The position numbers and the translations under genes are program-made. From Campanula takesimana (taxonomy: Eukaryota; Streptophyta; Magnoliopsida; Asterales; Campanulaceae), in contig JAOWBW010001460.1 of assembly GCA_026119855.1 (NCBI GenBank), positions 124,001 to 188,000 on the forward strand: a DNA stretch of 64,000 nucleotides. Reading direction: 5' to 3'. The notes beneath the pieces are model-generated. The model was not told the origin of the DNA, made no database searches, and was given only the letters and a program-made list of their open reading frames with translations. This document shows positions 34,641 through 44,184 of this stretch, in pieces; position 1 is the first letter of the stretch; every line of letters begins with the position of its first letter.

Positions 34641-35125
34641 CCAAACTTGATTATTTTGCATGGATTGTAATTCGGATTCCATGGCTCCAAGCCATTTTGT
34701 TCGAATCAGGAGAAGACATCGCCTCTTGGTAAGTGGTCGGTTCATCATTATCAATGATTTACACCTCATTATTATCCATTACGAGAAACCCATATCTCTC
34801 GGGCTCGGATCGTGACCTACCAGATCTGCGATTTACTTGTGTATTCTGAACAAGTTCCACAATTTCTTGTGGTACTTGTTCTTGTTCCACTATCGGTTCA
34901 ATGTCATTTTTTTGGGTCTCAAACCTCTTCGATATTTATTTTACTCCCACTGATTTCTTTGGAGAGAAACTCTTTCTCTAGAAAGATACCATTTCGGGCA
35001 ACAAAGACTTTTTTGTCCGTTCGGTTGTAAAAGTAATATCCTTTAGTTTCCCTAGGATATCCCATGAAAATACATTTATCAGATTTGTGTGCAAGTTTGT
35101 CTGAGACAAGTCTTTTGACAAAAGC

Positions 35126-36390
35126 TTAACAACCCCAAATCTTCATGAAAGATAAACAAGGTTTCTTTCCGCTCCACATTTCATATGGAGTCTTTTGAAC
35201 TGATTTAGTTGGAACACGATTTAGTGTGAAAGCAGCGCTTTCTAGAGCATAACCCCAAAAGGATAAATGAAGATCAACTTGACTCATCATTGATCGAACC
35301 ATGTCCAACAAGGTCCGATTCTCCTTTCGGACACACCATTCCATTGTGGTGTTCCGGGTGGAGTCAATTGTGAAATTATTCCACAATTCTTTAGATGATC
35401 ATCAAATTCATGGCTTAAGTATTCTCCACATATATCCGATCGAAGTGCCTTAATACTTTTGCCAAGTTGTTTTTCCACTTCATTCTGAAATATTCTAAAT
35501 ATCTCAAATGTTTCACTTTTATGTTTCATTAGGTAAACATACCCAAATCTACTATAATCATCAGTGAAGGTTATGAAGTATTGAAACCCTCCCCTAGCAT
35601 AACTACTTAATGGTCCGCATACATCAGAATGTATCAACACCAATAAGTCACTCGCCCTTTCACCTAGCTTGGTAAAAGGTGTTTTAGTCATTTTTCCAGG
35701 AAGACACGACTCGCAAGTATCATATGACTCAAGATCACATGAACCCAAAAGACCGTCCCCATGGAGTTTTGAGAAATGCTTCTCATTTATATGACCAAGA
35801 CGGCAATGCCACAAATAAGTATGATTTACATCATTAGGTTTAGATTTCTTATTTATATGATAGACATTTTCATTATTTTCATTCTTGACATCCAAGACAT
35901 AAATGCCATTAAATGAATTTGCAATACCATAAAGCACATCATTTAAATAAATAGAAAATCTCTTATTTTCAATAAGAAACTTAAAACCTTCATTATCCAA
36001 ACAAGAAATTGAAATAATATTTCTACTCAAATCCGGTACATAATAGAAATTGTTCAAAACAAGTACTAAACCAGAAGGTAAAGTGACTTCATAAGTCCCT
36101 ACGGCTAATGCAACAACTCTTGCTCCATTCCCCACTCGTAGGTCCACTTCACCCTATTTAAGCAGTCTCCTATTCTTTAGTCCCTGCACTTTTAAACAAA
36201 TATGAGAACCACATCCGGTATCTAATACCCAAGAATCAGTGGTAGAAAGTCGACGTAGTCCCACTACTCTTCTTCTTCTTTTGCTCTTCCTTAAAAGCCT
36301 TGCAATTTCATTTCCAATTACCAATTTCTTGACAATGGAAACAAATTGCATCTTTTTGTGAATCAGGTTTTGCCTCTGGAGCCTTGGCAT
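35126..36390 (-). pseudogene. Copia-3 protease and integrase
   Basis: Protease has the intact active site WVLDTGCGSHIC (about 36225). A stop between RLLK and GEVDLRVGNG precedes the long integrase frame 36147-35287, which has HTYLWHCRLGHINEKH, CESCLPGKM, LIHSDVCGPL and NGVSERR. A frameshift near 35320 moves the C-terminal part to 35386-35126 (NRTLLDMVRSMMSQVDL, KTPYEMWSGKKP). Confidence 0.9.
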
Positions 36391-37099
36391 CCTTTGCCTT
36401 GCTTATCTTGGGTTTGATAACTTTCTTACCCTTTCCTTTGGCACTAGCCTTCTTCCCATCTTGAACCATGAGCACAGGAGAACCTTTCTCCACAATCTTC
36501 ATCTCCGCAGTTTTAAGCATACCATGCAACTTGGGGAGATTCTTATCCATTCCATGCATGTTATAATTCATCACAAACTGATTATAACATTTAGGCAATG
36601 AATTAAGAATGAGATCCGTGGCTAGCTCCAATGAGATTGGATAGCCAAGTTTCTCAAGATGTTCTACATAGCCTTTCATTTTAAGCATGTGAGGACTCAC
36701 TTGTTTCCCTTCACTCATTTTGCAAGAAGTGAATGCAACAATGGTTTTGTACCTCTCTTGCCTAGCCTGCTCTTGAAATATGGCTCTTAACTCCAAGCCT
36801 ATCTCATAGGCTTCCAAATGTTCCAAACATTGTCGGAGTTTTGAGCACATAGTAGAAAGCATGAGACAACTTACATCTCTAGAATCATTACGATGTTTCT
36901 TGTAACTGTCTCTTTCTGCCCTAGGGGCAGTGGCTTCGGGTTCAACAGGAAGAGGCCCATCGAGAATGTACAACTTATCTTCTTGACTAAGAACTATTCT
37001 TAGGCTACGGATCCAATCCATAAAGTTCGTACCATTCTCTTGGAGCTTATCCTTCTCAAGGATCGATCACAACGAAATTGATTGAGTGTTGGTAGTCAT
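36308..37099 (-). pseudogene. gag: Copia-3 gag
   Basis: The start is taken at 37099, where MTTNTQSISL matches Copia-A gag; a TGA follows within the first 12 codons. The frame from 37021 is open with RSLRIVLSQEDKLYILDG and ELATDLILNSLPKCY. The zinc knuckle begins CFHCQEIGNWK, where asparagine replaces the zinc-binding histidine, and a stop or frameshift follows directly. Confidence 0.88.
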
Positions 37100-38584
37100 T
37101 ATCTACAATTATGCAAAAAAAATCAAAATTTAATAAGTACCAGTTTCATTAAAGAAATAAACTATGTATTTTTCCAAAAAATACTCCCACTATATTATAC
37201 AACCTTCTTATACATCCAATGTATAATATAATTTAAATGGGCTAAGATCCAACTTTAATTTAATTTCAAGTACGCTTTGGCACACCGCTCAAAATCAAAT
37301 TAATTAGGTAGACAAACATGTCAATCATATGCCATATGATTCTTAGGTCCTTTTCCGAGATTCTTTTAGAAATTCAATTTCAAAAAGCATGTTAAATCTC
37401 ATCTTTGCCTTAAGCCCAAAACTTTTTTGACGCTTAATTAAGTCCAACCATTTGAAACGTATAGGAAACTCTTATTCACTCATCTTGCTCATTCATGAAT
37501 AAAATTAACACACTTCACTTTGGCGAACCCATATTAAAGTTACCCATGTACTTACAAGTGTTTTAATTATGGCATGGCAAGAGGACTTAAAATTTTCTTG
37601 AGGGTTTATCACATATAGCATATAACACATTTATGAGCACATAATATAAAAATGTTACACATCAAGTTTAGCCACTAAATTAATCATCATTAATTTAAGC
37701 GTAATATTTATGTGTCATTAGTTTCTCTATAATTATGAGGATGAGACTCTTTGAACTTTGGTTATCATCTCAAAATCAAGACAACAAGAAGTGCGGCCGA
37801 ACTAAGCCATAAGGCAACCACAATTCCGCACTAATTCAAGAAACCAAGAAAGTAGTCCATGTGGCCGAAACTAAGCAATAGATGGTCTCGATGAACGTAG
37901 GCCATTTGCATCCACAATTCCACATGGATCTCCAATCATTGAATCAAGAACTTTGTTTCTCAATTTTAGCAATTATGAACTCTCCATAATTCTAACTTCG
38001 TTTTATCTTTAAATCTTTGATTTGCGATCAAGTTTGGGAAACACAATCTCGATGAACGTAGATTAGCCATCCAAACCTTGATCCAATCATATAATCACAA
38101 GACTAAAACAAATAGGAAAATTAAACCCCGAGATCCACACACAAACCCTAGCAAGAACCCCCAACCAAAACCCTAGGTCCGGCCGGGTCTCTTCATTGGG
38201 TCCGGTCGGATCTCCTCTGAAAAATTCCAGATTTTTAAAGTTCCAAAATTTATCTCAAAATTATTTTTTCCCGATTCAATTAGGATTTGGTGTTCTTGGT
38301 GATCCAATCACCATGATCATCAAAACCTTGAATTAACAATTTATGAATCCCTAGATTATCAAAACTTTGATCAAATCAAAAATTGATAACCCAAACAATT
38401 TTAAATCCACCATAATTTTTATTGCGATTGAATAGTGCGATTAAAGTTTATAAAACAATAAACCACATAAAATCATATAACACATAAACATCATAATCCA
38501 ATATTCATATCATGCTAAGCACATAAACAAACAATTTATATACACACAACATGATCTAGTATTGAAATAATCAACATGAACGGG
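37100..38584 (-). other. Copia-3 5' leader (noncoding)
   Basis: It is A/T-rich with no gene. It holds direct repeats around gatgaacgtag and a pair of palindromes CCGGCCGG (38179-38186) and CCGGTCGG (38202-38209), 23 bp apart, in the position where Copia-A has its leader array. Confidence 0.75.
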
Positions 38585-38596
38585 GCTCTGATACCA
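38585..38596 (-). other. Copia-3 primer-binding site (initiator Met tRNA)
   Basis: The minus strand reads TGGTATCAGAGC, four bases inside the 5' LTR boundary. Confidence 0.92.
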
Positions 38597-38600
38597 CTAT

Positions 38601-40155
38601 TGCGTTTCGTAGTAACATGCGCAGCGGAATTAAGCATTTAACATTTTCATGAAACCCAAAGCCATAGATCCGTTCATATGGTTATATCAAATACATAAAA
38701 TATGAATACTAGAATACTAACCCTTGAAGACTTTGAATTTTAACCTTTGATCTTGGTGGAGACTTGAAGCTTGATCACAGAGAAAGCAAGAACACGAACC
38801 TCGAAGATGATAAGCTTCACCTTCTAGCGGTATCCACACCTCGAACGAATATCAAGAGCACTTGATCTTGGTTGATAGACCAAAATTATGAAACACACAT
38901 TCACAATTATATTGACTATATGGAATTATGCATTCTTGATCTTAGATTCCAAATCACTAATCAAGAAGATTGTTCTCTCAATGAACTAGGTTGATTAACC
39001 TTAATGGCTGGTGAAAAAGACTTTATATAGGTCCTAGTCCTTAACCCTTAAGGACCTAGGATTCCTAAATCCCGTCGCCCAATTAAGGAAATAACTTTCT
39101 GTCCAAGCAGCACTGGCACAGTCGTGCCCTAAAACTGGCACGGTCGTGTCAATAGGTTCGAGCCTGGCCTCCAAAATCTGATTATTGGCAAAGTTACGCT
39201 TTTGGCACGGCCGTGCTTAGCATGGTCGTGCGTTATAACCAGTACGGTCGTGCCACCAGGTTCGAGCCATGCTTCCCTAATGCCTATTATTGGCATGATC
39301 GTGCCCTATAATCGGCACGGTCGTGCCAGACCAGAAAAGGCTCAAATCTTCATAATTCCAATTCAGTCCTTTGGGATTCGTTCTATTTGTGTGTGACCCT
39401 CTAGGATTACACTATGTTGGCAATGAGTCCAAACATGAGCCCATAAGATATGATTAGGTTCTAGCAAACTGTCATACCTACCCAAATAGTGTAACTAGAT
39501 ACAAGTTCGCATTCCATTTAGAATATGTCACAATCCCTTTGTCCACGATGTCATTGAACATAAGTCATGGTCAACAAGTCAACTCGTTTTGTTCAATACT
39601 TTCTCGATTCCGAATATGTTGATAATCCAAATGACATTGATCCAATCAATTCATTTGAGTCCGGCTGAACATTTTCATCAACATCATTCCTACGAGAGGC
39701 CCAAGATTGACATCTCTCTGAAGAGGGACAAATCCATCACATCTTATTATTCTTCCCTACATGAATCCGATTATGCCAATCATACCCTTTATAACTACCC
39801 GGTTAAAGGTAGCGTTTGTATATGTCAAACATAATGTTCATCAAGTGGAAGACTATAATAACTTCATGTCTAAGGATTCAAATGACCTAACTAATATGAG
39901 ATATATATATGACATTGACCATGATATAGATCTCATAAAGCGGATCATGTCCAGTACCAAACAAGTACCCTTAAATCTAACATGATCATCCCATGATCAT
40001 TTAGCCTTTATACTAGTACCAAACAAGTACTAGGGACGGAGATTATTATAAGTAAATATAAACAACAATAATAATCAAAACATCTCTTTATTAATATAAA
40101 TAAATGATAACAATTACAATGTTTATTAAACGTGCCTATGGCACCAACACCAACA
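38601..40155 (-). repeat. Copia-3 5' LTR (1555 bp)
   Basis: The plus-strand ends are TGCGTTTCG and CCAACACCAACA. The TATA box CTATATAAAG is at 39021-39030 (minus). A cluster of CACGGTCGTG words lies upstream at 39111-39330. It shares blocks with Copia-A LTRs, for example around the conserved ccgggttaaagg-type segment. Confidence 0.88.
39111..39330. promoter_or_regulatory. CACGGTCGTG palindrome cluster, 22-bp pairs
   Basis: Copies of CAYGRYCGTG begin at 39117, 39139, 39206, 39221, 39243, 39294 and 39316. Three pairs (39117/39139, 39221/39243, 39294/39316) are exactly 22 bp apart. The phrase aggttcgagcc recurs between pairs, so the cluster grew partly by tandem duplication. Confidence 0.7.
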
Positions 40156-40193
40156 GTTCTGGAAACTGTTCCTGTTTTGGAAAATCACCCAGA

Positions 40194-40460
40194 AGCCCGC
40201 GCCCCTGGCCTGTGTTGTGGGATGCGCGCGCATGGCGCAGAGTCTCTGGGAGGCGCCCGCTTTTTGGGTAAACCTGTCAGACTGTCAGAGACTTTGGACT
40301 CAGGGGATTGCCCTAGTCCTGAATGTCTAATGGAACCCTTGCAAAGATGATTAGTGTAGAAAAAGGAAGAAGAATAGGAAGAACATTGAGAAGCAGGCGA
40401 TTCTGGTCTCTGATGTGGGACGCGCGCGCCTTAGGACAAGTAGGCTAGAGGCACACGCTT
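40194..40460. promoter_or_regulatory. Two CpG palindrome arrays in Tat-B leader
   Basis: Array 1 has centres near 40199, 40227.5 (TGCGCGCGCA) and 40254.5 (GGCGCC). Array 2 has centres near 40397, 40425 and 40454. Steps are about 27-29 bp in both. Array 2 lies between ATTCTGGT (40400-40407) and ACCAGAAT (40473-40480), as in Tat-A. Confidence 0.6.
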
Positions 40461-40531
40461 TCCCCATCAGGAACCAGAATGCCCAGAAAATTGTAGACTT
40501 TGAACAGAAATGCAAGTTTAACCCTCAAACG

Positions 40532-40549
40532 TCCCCAGCGGAGTGGCCA
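40532..40549 (-). other. Tat-B primer-binding site
   Basis: The minus strand reads TGGCCACTCCGCTGGGGA, next to the LTR end. It differs from the Tat-A site at three positions. Confidence 0.75.
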
Positions 40550-40550
40550 C

Positions 40551-41522
40551 TGTAGATACCCCAGGAGGAGCCCACTGCTTGGCTAGAGTGATGGAAGGAT
40601 CCTAGGATGTCTATTCGTGTTTTAATTTGTTAGAGTCGCCACCTATATTTTAGAGGAACATAAGAAAAATCTAATATTTAGCCTAAGTTTGATACGAAAA
40701 CAGAGATTCTTGTTATGAGGTTCGGGGGTTAGGTTACGAGATGGGAAGTACTTAAACACCCATCTCGCCCAACTAATTTTGGTCTTTCTTGTTCAAAGTC
40801 TATATAAATAAAATGTTCTTCCTATTCTTTGATAATGATAAAAGGGGTTAAAAAAGGGGGTTTTGAATGTAGGGAGATAACTCCTTGACCAACTTCAATG
40901 GAATGAAGTGGTCCTTGGTGTCATGTCCCAAAATGATTTGGGTGATTGCGCGTTTGATTAAAGTAAAAGAAAGAGAGAAGAGATGAAGTAGAGAGGGAGG
41001 AGAAAAATAGAGCTTTACCTAAACTTCAAGTGACTTTAAACACTTCTTGGTGTATTGCTTTGGAAATGTCTTGGAAATGGTTTGTGTATAGTTTTCTTAG
41101 TCACAAAAAGTCCTCCTTTTCAATGGTGAATTAGAGGGGTTTATATAGTTGTAAAAGAGATGTTTTTATGCCAAAACTCAGTCACCAAGAAATCTTTCCT
41201 GGGAAAAATCATGTATAATGAGCAAGGGAGAGATTCTTGGGGAAAATCTGTAACTGACGCCCAGGTGAGCGCGCCCCCTGCCTTAGAGCCAGGACGCGCG
41301 CGCTTATGACCCCTACGGGCGGAGGCGCGCGACTTTGAAATGGCTTTTTTGACAGAATAGACTAGAAAGTCAGCCCTGTTATTCAGTTTAGTCCCTGGAC
41401 TTAACGGAGTCAGTCAGGAACTTAACGAAAGTAACAGAAACTAACAAAAAACACATAAAATAGGGAGAAACACAAAATCAAATGTGCAATCTGGGTGATC
41501 GGTCCAAGGCGGGGTGTCTACA
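40551..41522 (-). repeat. Tat-B 5' LTR (972 bp)
   Basis: Plus-strand ends are TGTAGATACCCC and GGGGTGTCTACA. TATA box CTATATAAA is at 41141-41149 (minus). Upstream lies a CpG array with centres 41271.5, 41299 and 41327.5 (27.5 and 28.5 bp apart). Confidence 0.88.
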
Positions 41523-42120
41523 CTCGCCACAAGTCGTCCCCCTACGGCCTCAAACCAACGACGCAGTGGAAGCCGCTAACAAAACACTTGAAAGGATCAT
41601 TAGAAAAATGGCAACCCGAGGAAGGGATTGGCCCGAAAATCTATATCTAGCACTCTGGGGCTACCGAACTTCAGTCAAGACTGTCACCGGTGAAACCCCT
41701 TTTTCTTTAACCTATGGGATAGAGGCCATGATCCCAGCCGAGTTGGAGGTTCCGTCATTGAGAATCTTGTTAGAAAATAAAATTCATGAAGTAGACTGGC
41801 TCTGGAGTCGGCATGATGAATTGGCCTTTCTAGATGAGCATTGTCTGAAAGCAATGGAACATATACATGCCTACCAAGGGAGAATGGCACGAGCCTTTGA
41901 CATGAAAGTGAATCCCTGAAAAATTTGGGTAGGGGATTTGGTTCGCAAGGAAAAACCCCCAGGAAGGTCTAACCCTGATGGAAAATGGGAACCCGTATGG
42001 ATTGGCCCCTATGTAGTGCAGGAGATCTTCTCAGGAGGCGCAATGAGACTGACAGATTTGGATGGAAATCCTTTTATGCACCCGGTTAACGGAGACAAGC
42101 TCTGCAGCTATTTCGTTTAA
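41523..42120 (+). pseudogene. Tat-C integrase C-terminal part
   Basis: It begins just before the catalytic-core end: a one-base loss turns SPYRPQTNGAVEAANK into a frameshifted start, after which NDAVEAANKTLERIIRKMA is in frame (the catalytic glutamate is in VEA). The C-terminal domain contains GETPFSLTYG and GKWEPVWIGPYVV. A TGA at 41917-41919 replaces the arginine seen as KPRNI in Tat-1, consistent with CGA to TGA. The stop at 42118-42120 ends the protein. Confidence 0.9.
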
Positions 42121-42162
42121 AAAAAACAAAAAAAAAAAGGAAGGGTGCTAAAAGAATATGCC

Positions 42163-42285
42163 CACCTAGATTGAAAACCAGTTTGGGCGATCTAGAGAAA
42201 AAACAGGGTTGCACCATGACTCGCGGAAAAAGAACTACGATGACCTAAGCCCCTTAGTCCTATTTGTAAAAGGGGAGCATAGGCA
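42163..42285 (+). ncRNA. Tat-C hairpins H2 and H1
   Basis: H2: CTAGA (42166-42170) with TCTAG (42191-42195), whose inner loop has diverged. H1: GAACTACG (42232-42239), ACCTAAG, CCCCTT, a longer loop, AAGGGG and CATAGGCA. The inner stem CCCCTT/AAGGGG differs from CCTC/GAGG elsewhere but still pairs fully. The tail TTGGTCCGGTCT follows. Confidence 0.6.
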
Positions 42286-42546
42286 GCCAATTGTTGGTCC
42301 GGTCTAAAAAATAAATAAAATTCAAATCCCATTTTGAGCAAAAGGCTTCATGCAAATGTAAAAATAGCCTTACATAAATGTCAAAGATAAGTAACCATTA
42401 TCACTACAGTTAAAACACTCCTTTGATGAGTTCAAGCACGGTCTACTCTCGGCTTAGAATAACATGCTGAAAAACACAAATAAAACATCTAAGTAAACTA
42501 ATGTGTCTGCAATGGTAATAGGTGGATACTTAGGATAATAGGGCCA

Positions 42547-43158
42547 TCAGTGCTCCTCACCTTTCAACTTCTTCTTTTGACTCCTCCGAGTCTTCTTTTT
42601 CTTCGTATCAAAAATCTTGATTTCCTTCCTTCCAAGGTCGGGTATTCTCCCGGTCTCCTCAATAAGTCCGGCTGCCCTCAAAGTCACGTCGGCTGCAGCT
42701 CGAGCCCAGAAGTCCTCCATCCGTGCTTCAACCATGGGTACTACGGCCATCCTCCTCTCGGCTAGAACCCAATAGTCATCCACAACATCTCCAGTGTGGT
42801 TATGACCACTCGCCACAGCCTCGATCTCCCTTAAAGTCTTACTAGTGTCATAATTTCCTCCAAGAAGGGCCTTACGCCTCTCCTCAATAAGCCTCTGAGT
42901 CTTACCTATAGTTTGTTCATACTAATCCAAGTAAACCGTGGTCAGAACCATGCTAGCTACGCCTCTGAGAAGTACCCGAGCCAGAAAGAGGGAATATGTC
43001 AACAGCTGAGTAAAAAGTGAAATGGTAGATGGATCCCACATGGATAATGATAAAGGCCTCAGATGCTCTGGGTTGACATCCGACCACTCCGACAAAAGAG
43101 TCTGCAACAACCCAAATTGCCTACGAACCAAGGAAGGGATGTAGAAAGATGACCCCAA
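42547..43158 (-). pseudogene. Antisense ORF remnant in Tat-C 3' region
   Basis: A minus-strand frame of 204 codons, convergent with integrase, has one in-frame TAG (42922-42924). The C-terminal half is charged and helical (EERRKALLGG, VEARMEDFWARAAADV) and ends in a basic tail KKKKTRRSQKKKLKGEEH. Related out-of-frame sequence continues to 43277. I recognise no domain. Position and orientation match the antisense ORFs known in Tat elements. The basic tail resembles a nuclear localisation signal. Confidence 0.55.
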
Positions 43159-43317
43159 AAGTCCCGGTACCTGAACAATGGGGGAGCCTCCCTGGTACTC
43201 TCACAGAGCCAATGCGCCAATGAGGAACCCATTAGCGGATCTGTGAGGTCCGAAGCTAAGCCATATAAGCTTCCCAATCACCCTGGGAAAAATCCAAAAG
43301 AATGCCTCTCAGAGAAT

Positions 43318-43445
43318 TGTATATACCTCGGGAGGAGCCCAACGCTTGGCTAGAGCGGTGGATTATCCTAGGATGTCTGTTTGATTTTATTTGTTAGAGT
43401 CTCCACCTATGTTTTAGAGGACATAAGAAAAACCTAATATTTAGA
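43318..43445 (-). repeat. Tat-D 3' LTR fragment
   Basis: This is the last 128 bp of an LTR, with the plus-strand start TGTATATACCTCGGG aligned to 40551-40680. The U3 side is deleted, joining LTR directly to the 3' repeat region at 43445. Confidence 0.78.
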
Positions 43446-43520
43446 GATGCACTCCCTGTGTGAGCGACTTTTGCTGATAGAGGGGTATGGTAGTATGAAA
43501 ATGGCCTACCGTGGCCAAAG

Positions 43521-43840
43521 CTTAAAGTCCGTATAGGGGACTAGCTGGATCCGAGAACCCGCTGCTAGCTTAAAGTCCGTATAAGGGACTGGATGGATCT
43601 GAGGACCCGTCTGCTGGCTTAAAGTCCATATAGGGGACTGGCTAGATCCGAGGACCCGTCTTAATGCTGGCTTAAAGTCCGTATAGGGGTCTGACTGGAT
43701 CCGAGGACCCGTCTGCTGATTTAAAGTCCGTATAAAGGACTGGCTGGATCCGAGGAACCGTCTGCTGGCTTAAAGTCTGTAAAGAGGACTGGCTGGATTC
43801 GAGGACCCGTCTGCTTATTTAAAGTCCGTATAGAGAACTG
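43521..43840 (-). repeat. Minisatellite: seven copies of a 49-bp unit
   Basis: TAAAGTCC (one copy TAAAGTCT) starts at 43523, 43571, 43620, 43673, 43722, 43771 and 43820, so units are 48-53 bp, mostly 49. The flank 43446-43530 is the inverse of the segment next to the Tat-A 30-bp minisatellite, so both arrays occupy the same site in related elements. Confidence 0.9.
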
Positions 43841-44184
43841 TAAATGAATGTTAGATTGTTGAGTAGACTTTGTTGATAAAGAGGTGGTGATTTCAATGGT
43901 TCACCATGGACCAAATTGCTGCTTGGAGCTGTATGCTATTTGGGGCTGCCCTTATCCTTTGGAGTTTGCACTTGCAGTTGACTTTTGCGGGGTGCGGGCA
44001 CAGTTGACTGCGGACCAAGAATAAAATCTTTCCCTTTAGAGAGGAAAATGACGAGATTGGCCTTGACTGAAAAGGATGATATACCCTACTTTTAGTGGGA
44101 GTTTTCTATTCTACTTCAATTTAGACAAGCCTTAGGGGCGGACCAAATTAATGTGTGCCCCAACTGTGTATTCGAGGGCGGACA
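43841..44184 (-). other. Tat-D 3' noncoding region
   Basis: No gene is seen. It includes a GGGGCT word near 43953 and ends in the GGACA target site of the solo LTR. Confidence 0.6.

Larger units (their letters stand above)
33139..40155 (-). mobile_element. Copia-3: Angela/BARE-like Ty1/copia element, right portion
   Basis: The minus strand runs from the 5' LTR (40155-38601) through primer site, leader, gag, protease, integrase, RT and RNase H to the 3' LTR remnant. Its proteins are close relatives of Copia-A. The remaining 3' LTR lies at 14567-14747, separated by Tat-A. It is inserted in the leader of Tat-B. Frameshifts and stops inactivate it. Confidence 0.92.
40156..41522 (-). mobile_element. 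Tat-B: 5' LTR and leader of a Tat element
   Basis: It consists of an LTR at 40551-41522, a primer site and 376 bp of leader, then Copia-3. The rest of the element is not in the window beyond Copia-3 (it may lie across the gap). It is inserted into the integrase gene of Tat-C. Confidence 0.85.
41523..43317 (+). mobile_element. Tat-C: integrase end and 3' region of a Tat element
   Basis: The plus-strand fragment starts inside integrase, cut on the left by Tat-B and on the right by Tat-D. It keeps the H2 and H1 hairpins and an antisense gene remnant, giving the same order as other Tat 3' ends. It is the outermost host on both sides. Confidence 0.85.

Noticed and set aside
43523..43827. 49-bp repeats as a centromeric satellite
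   Set aside because: Only seven units within a retrotransposon; no evidence of a long array here.
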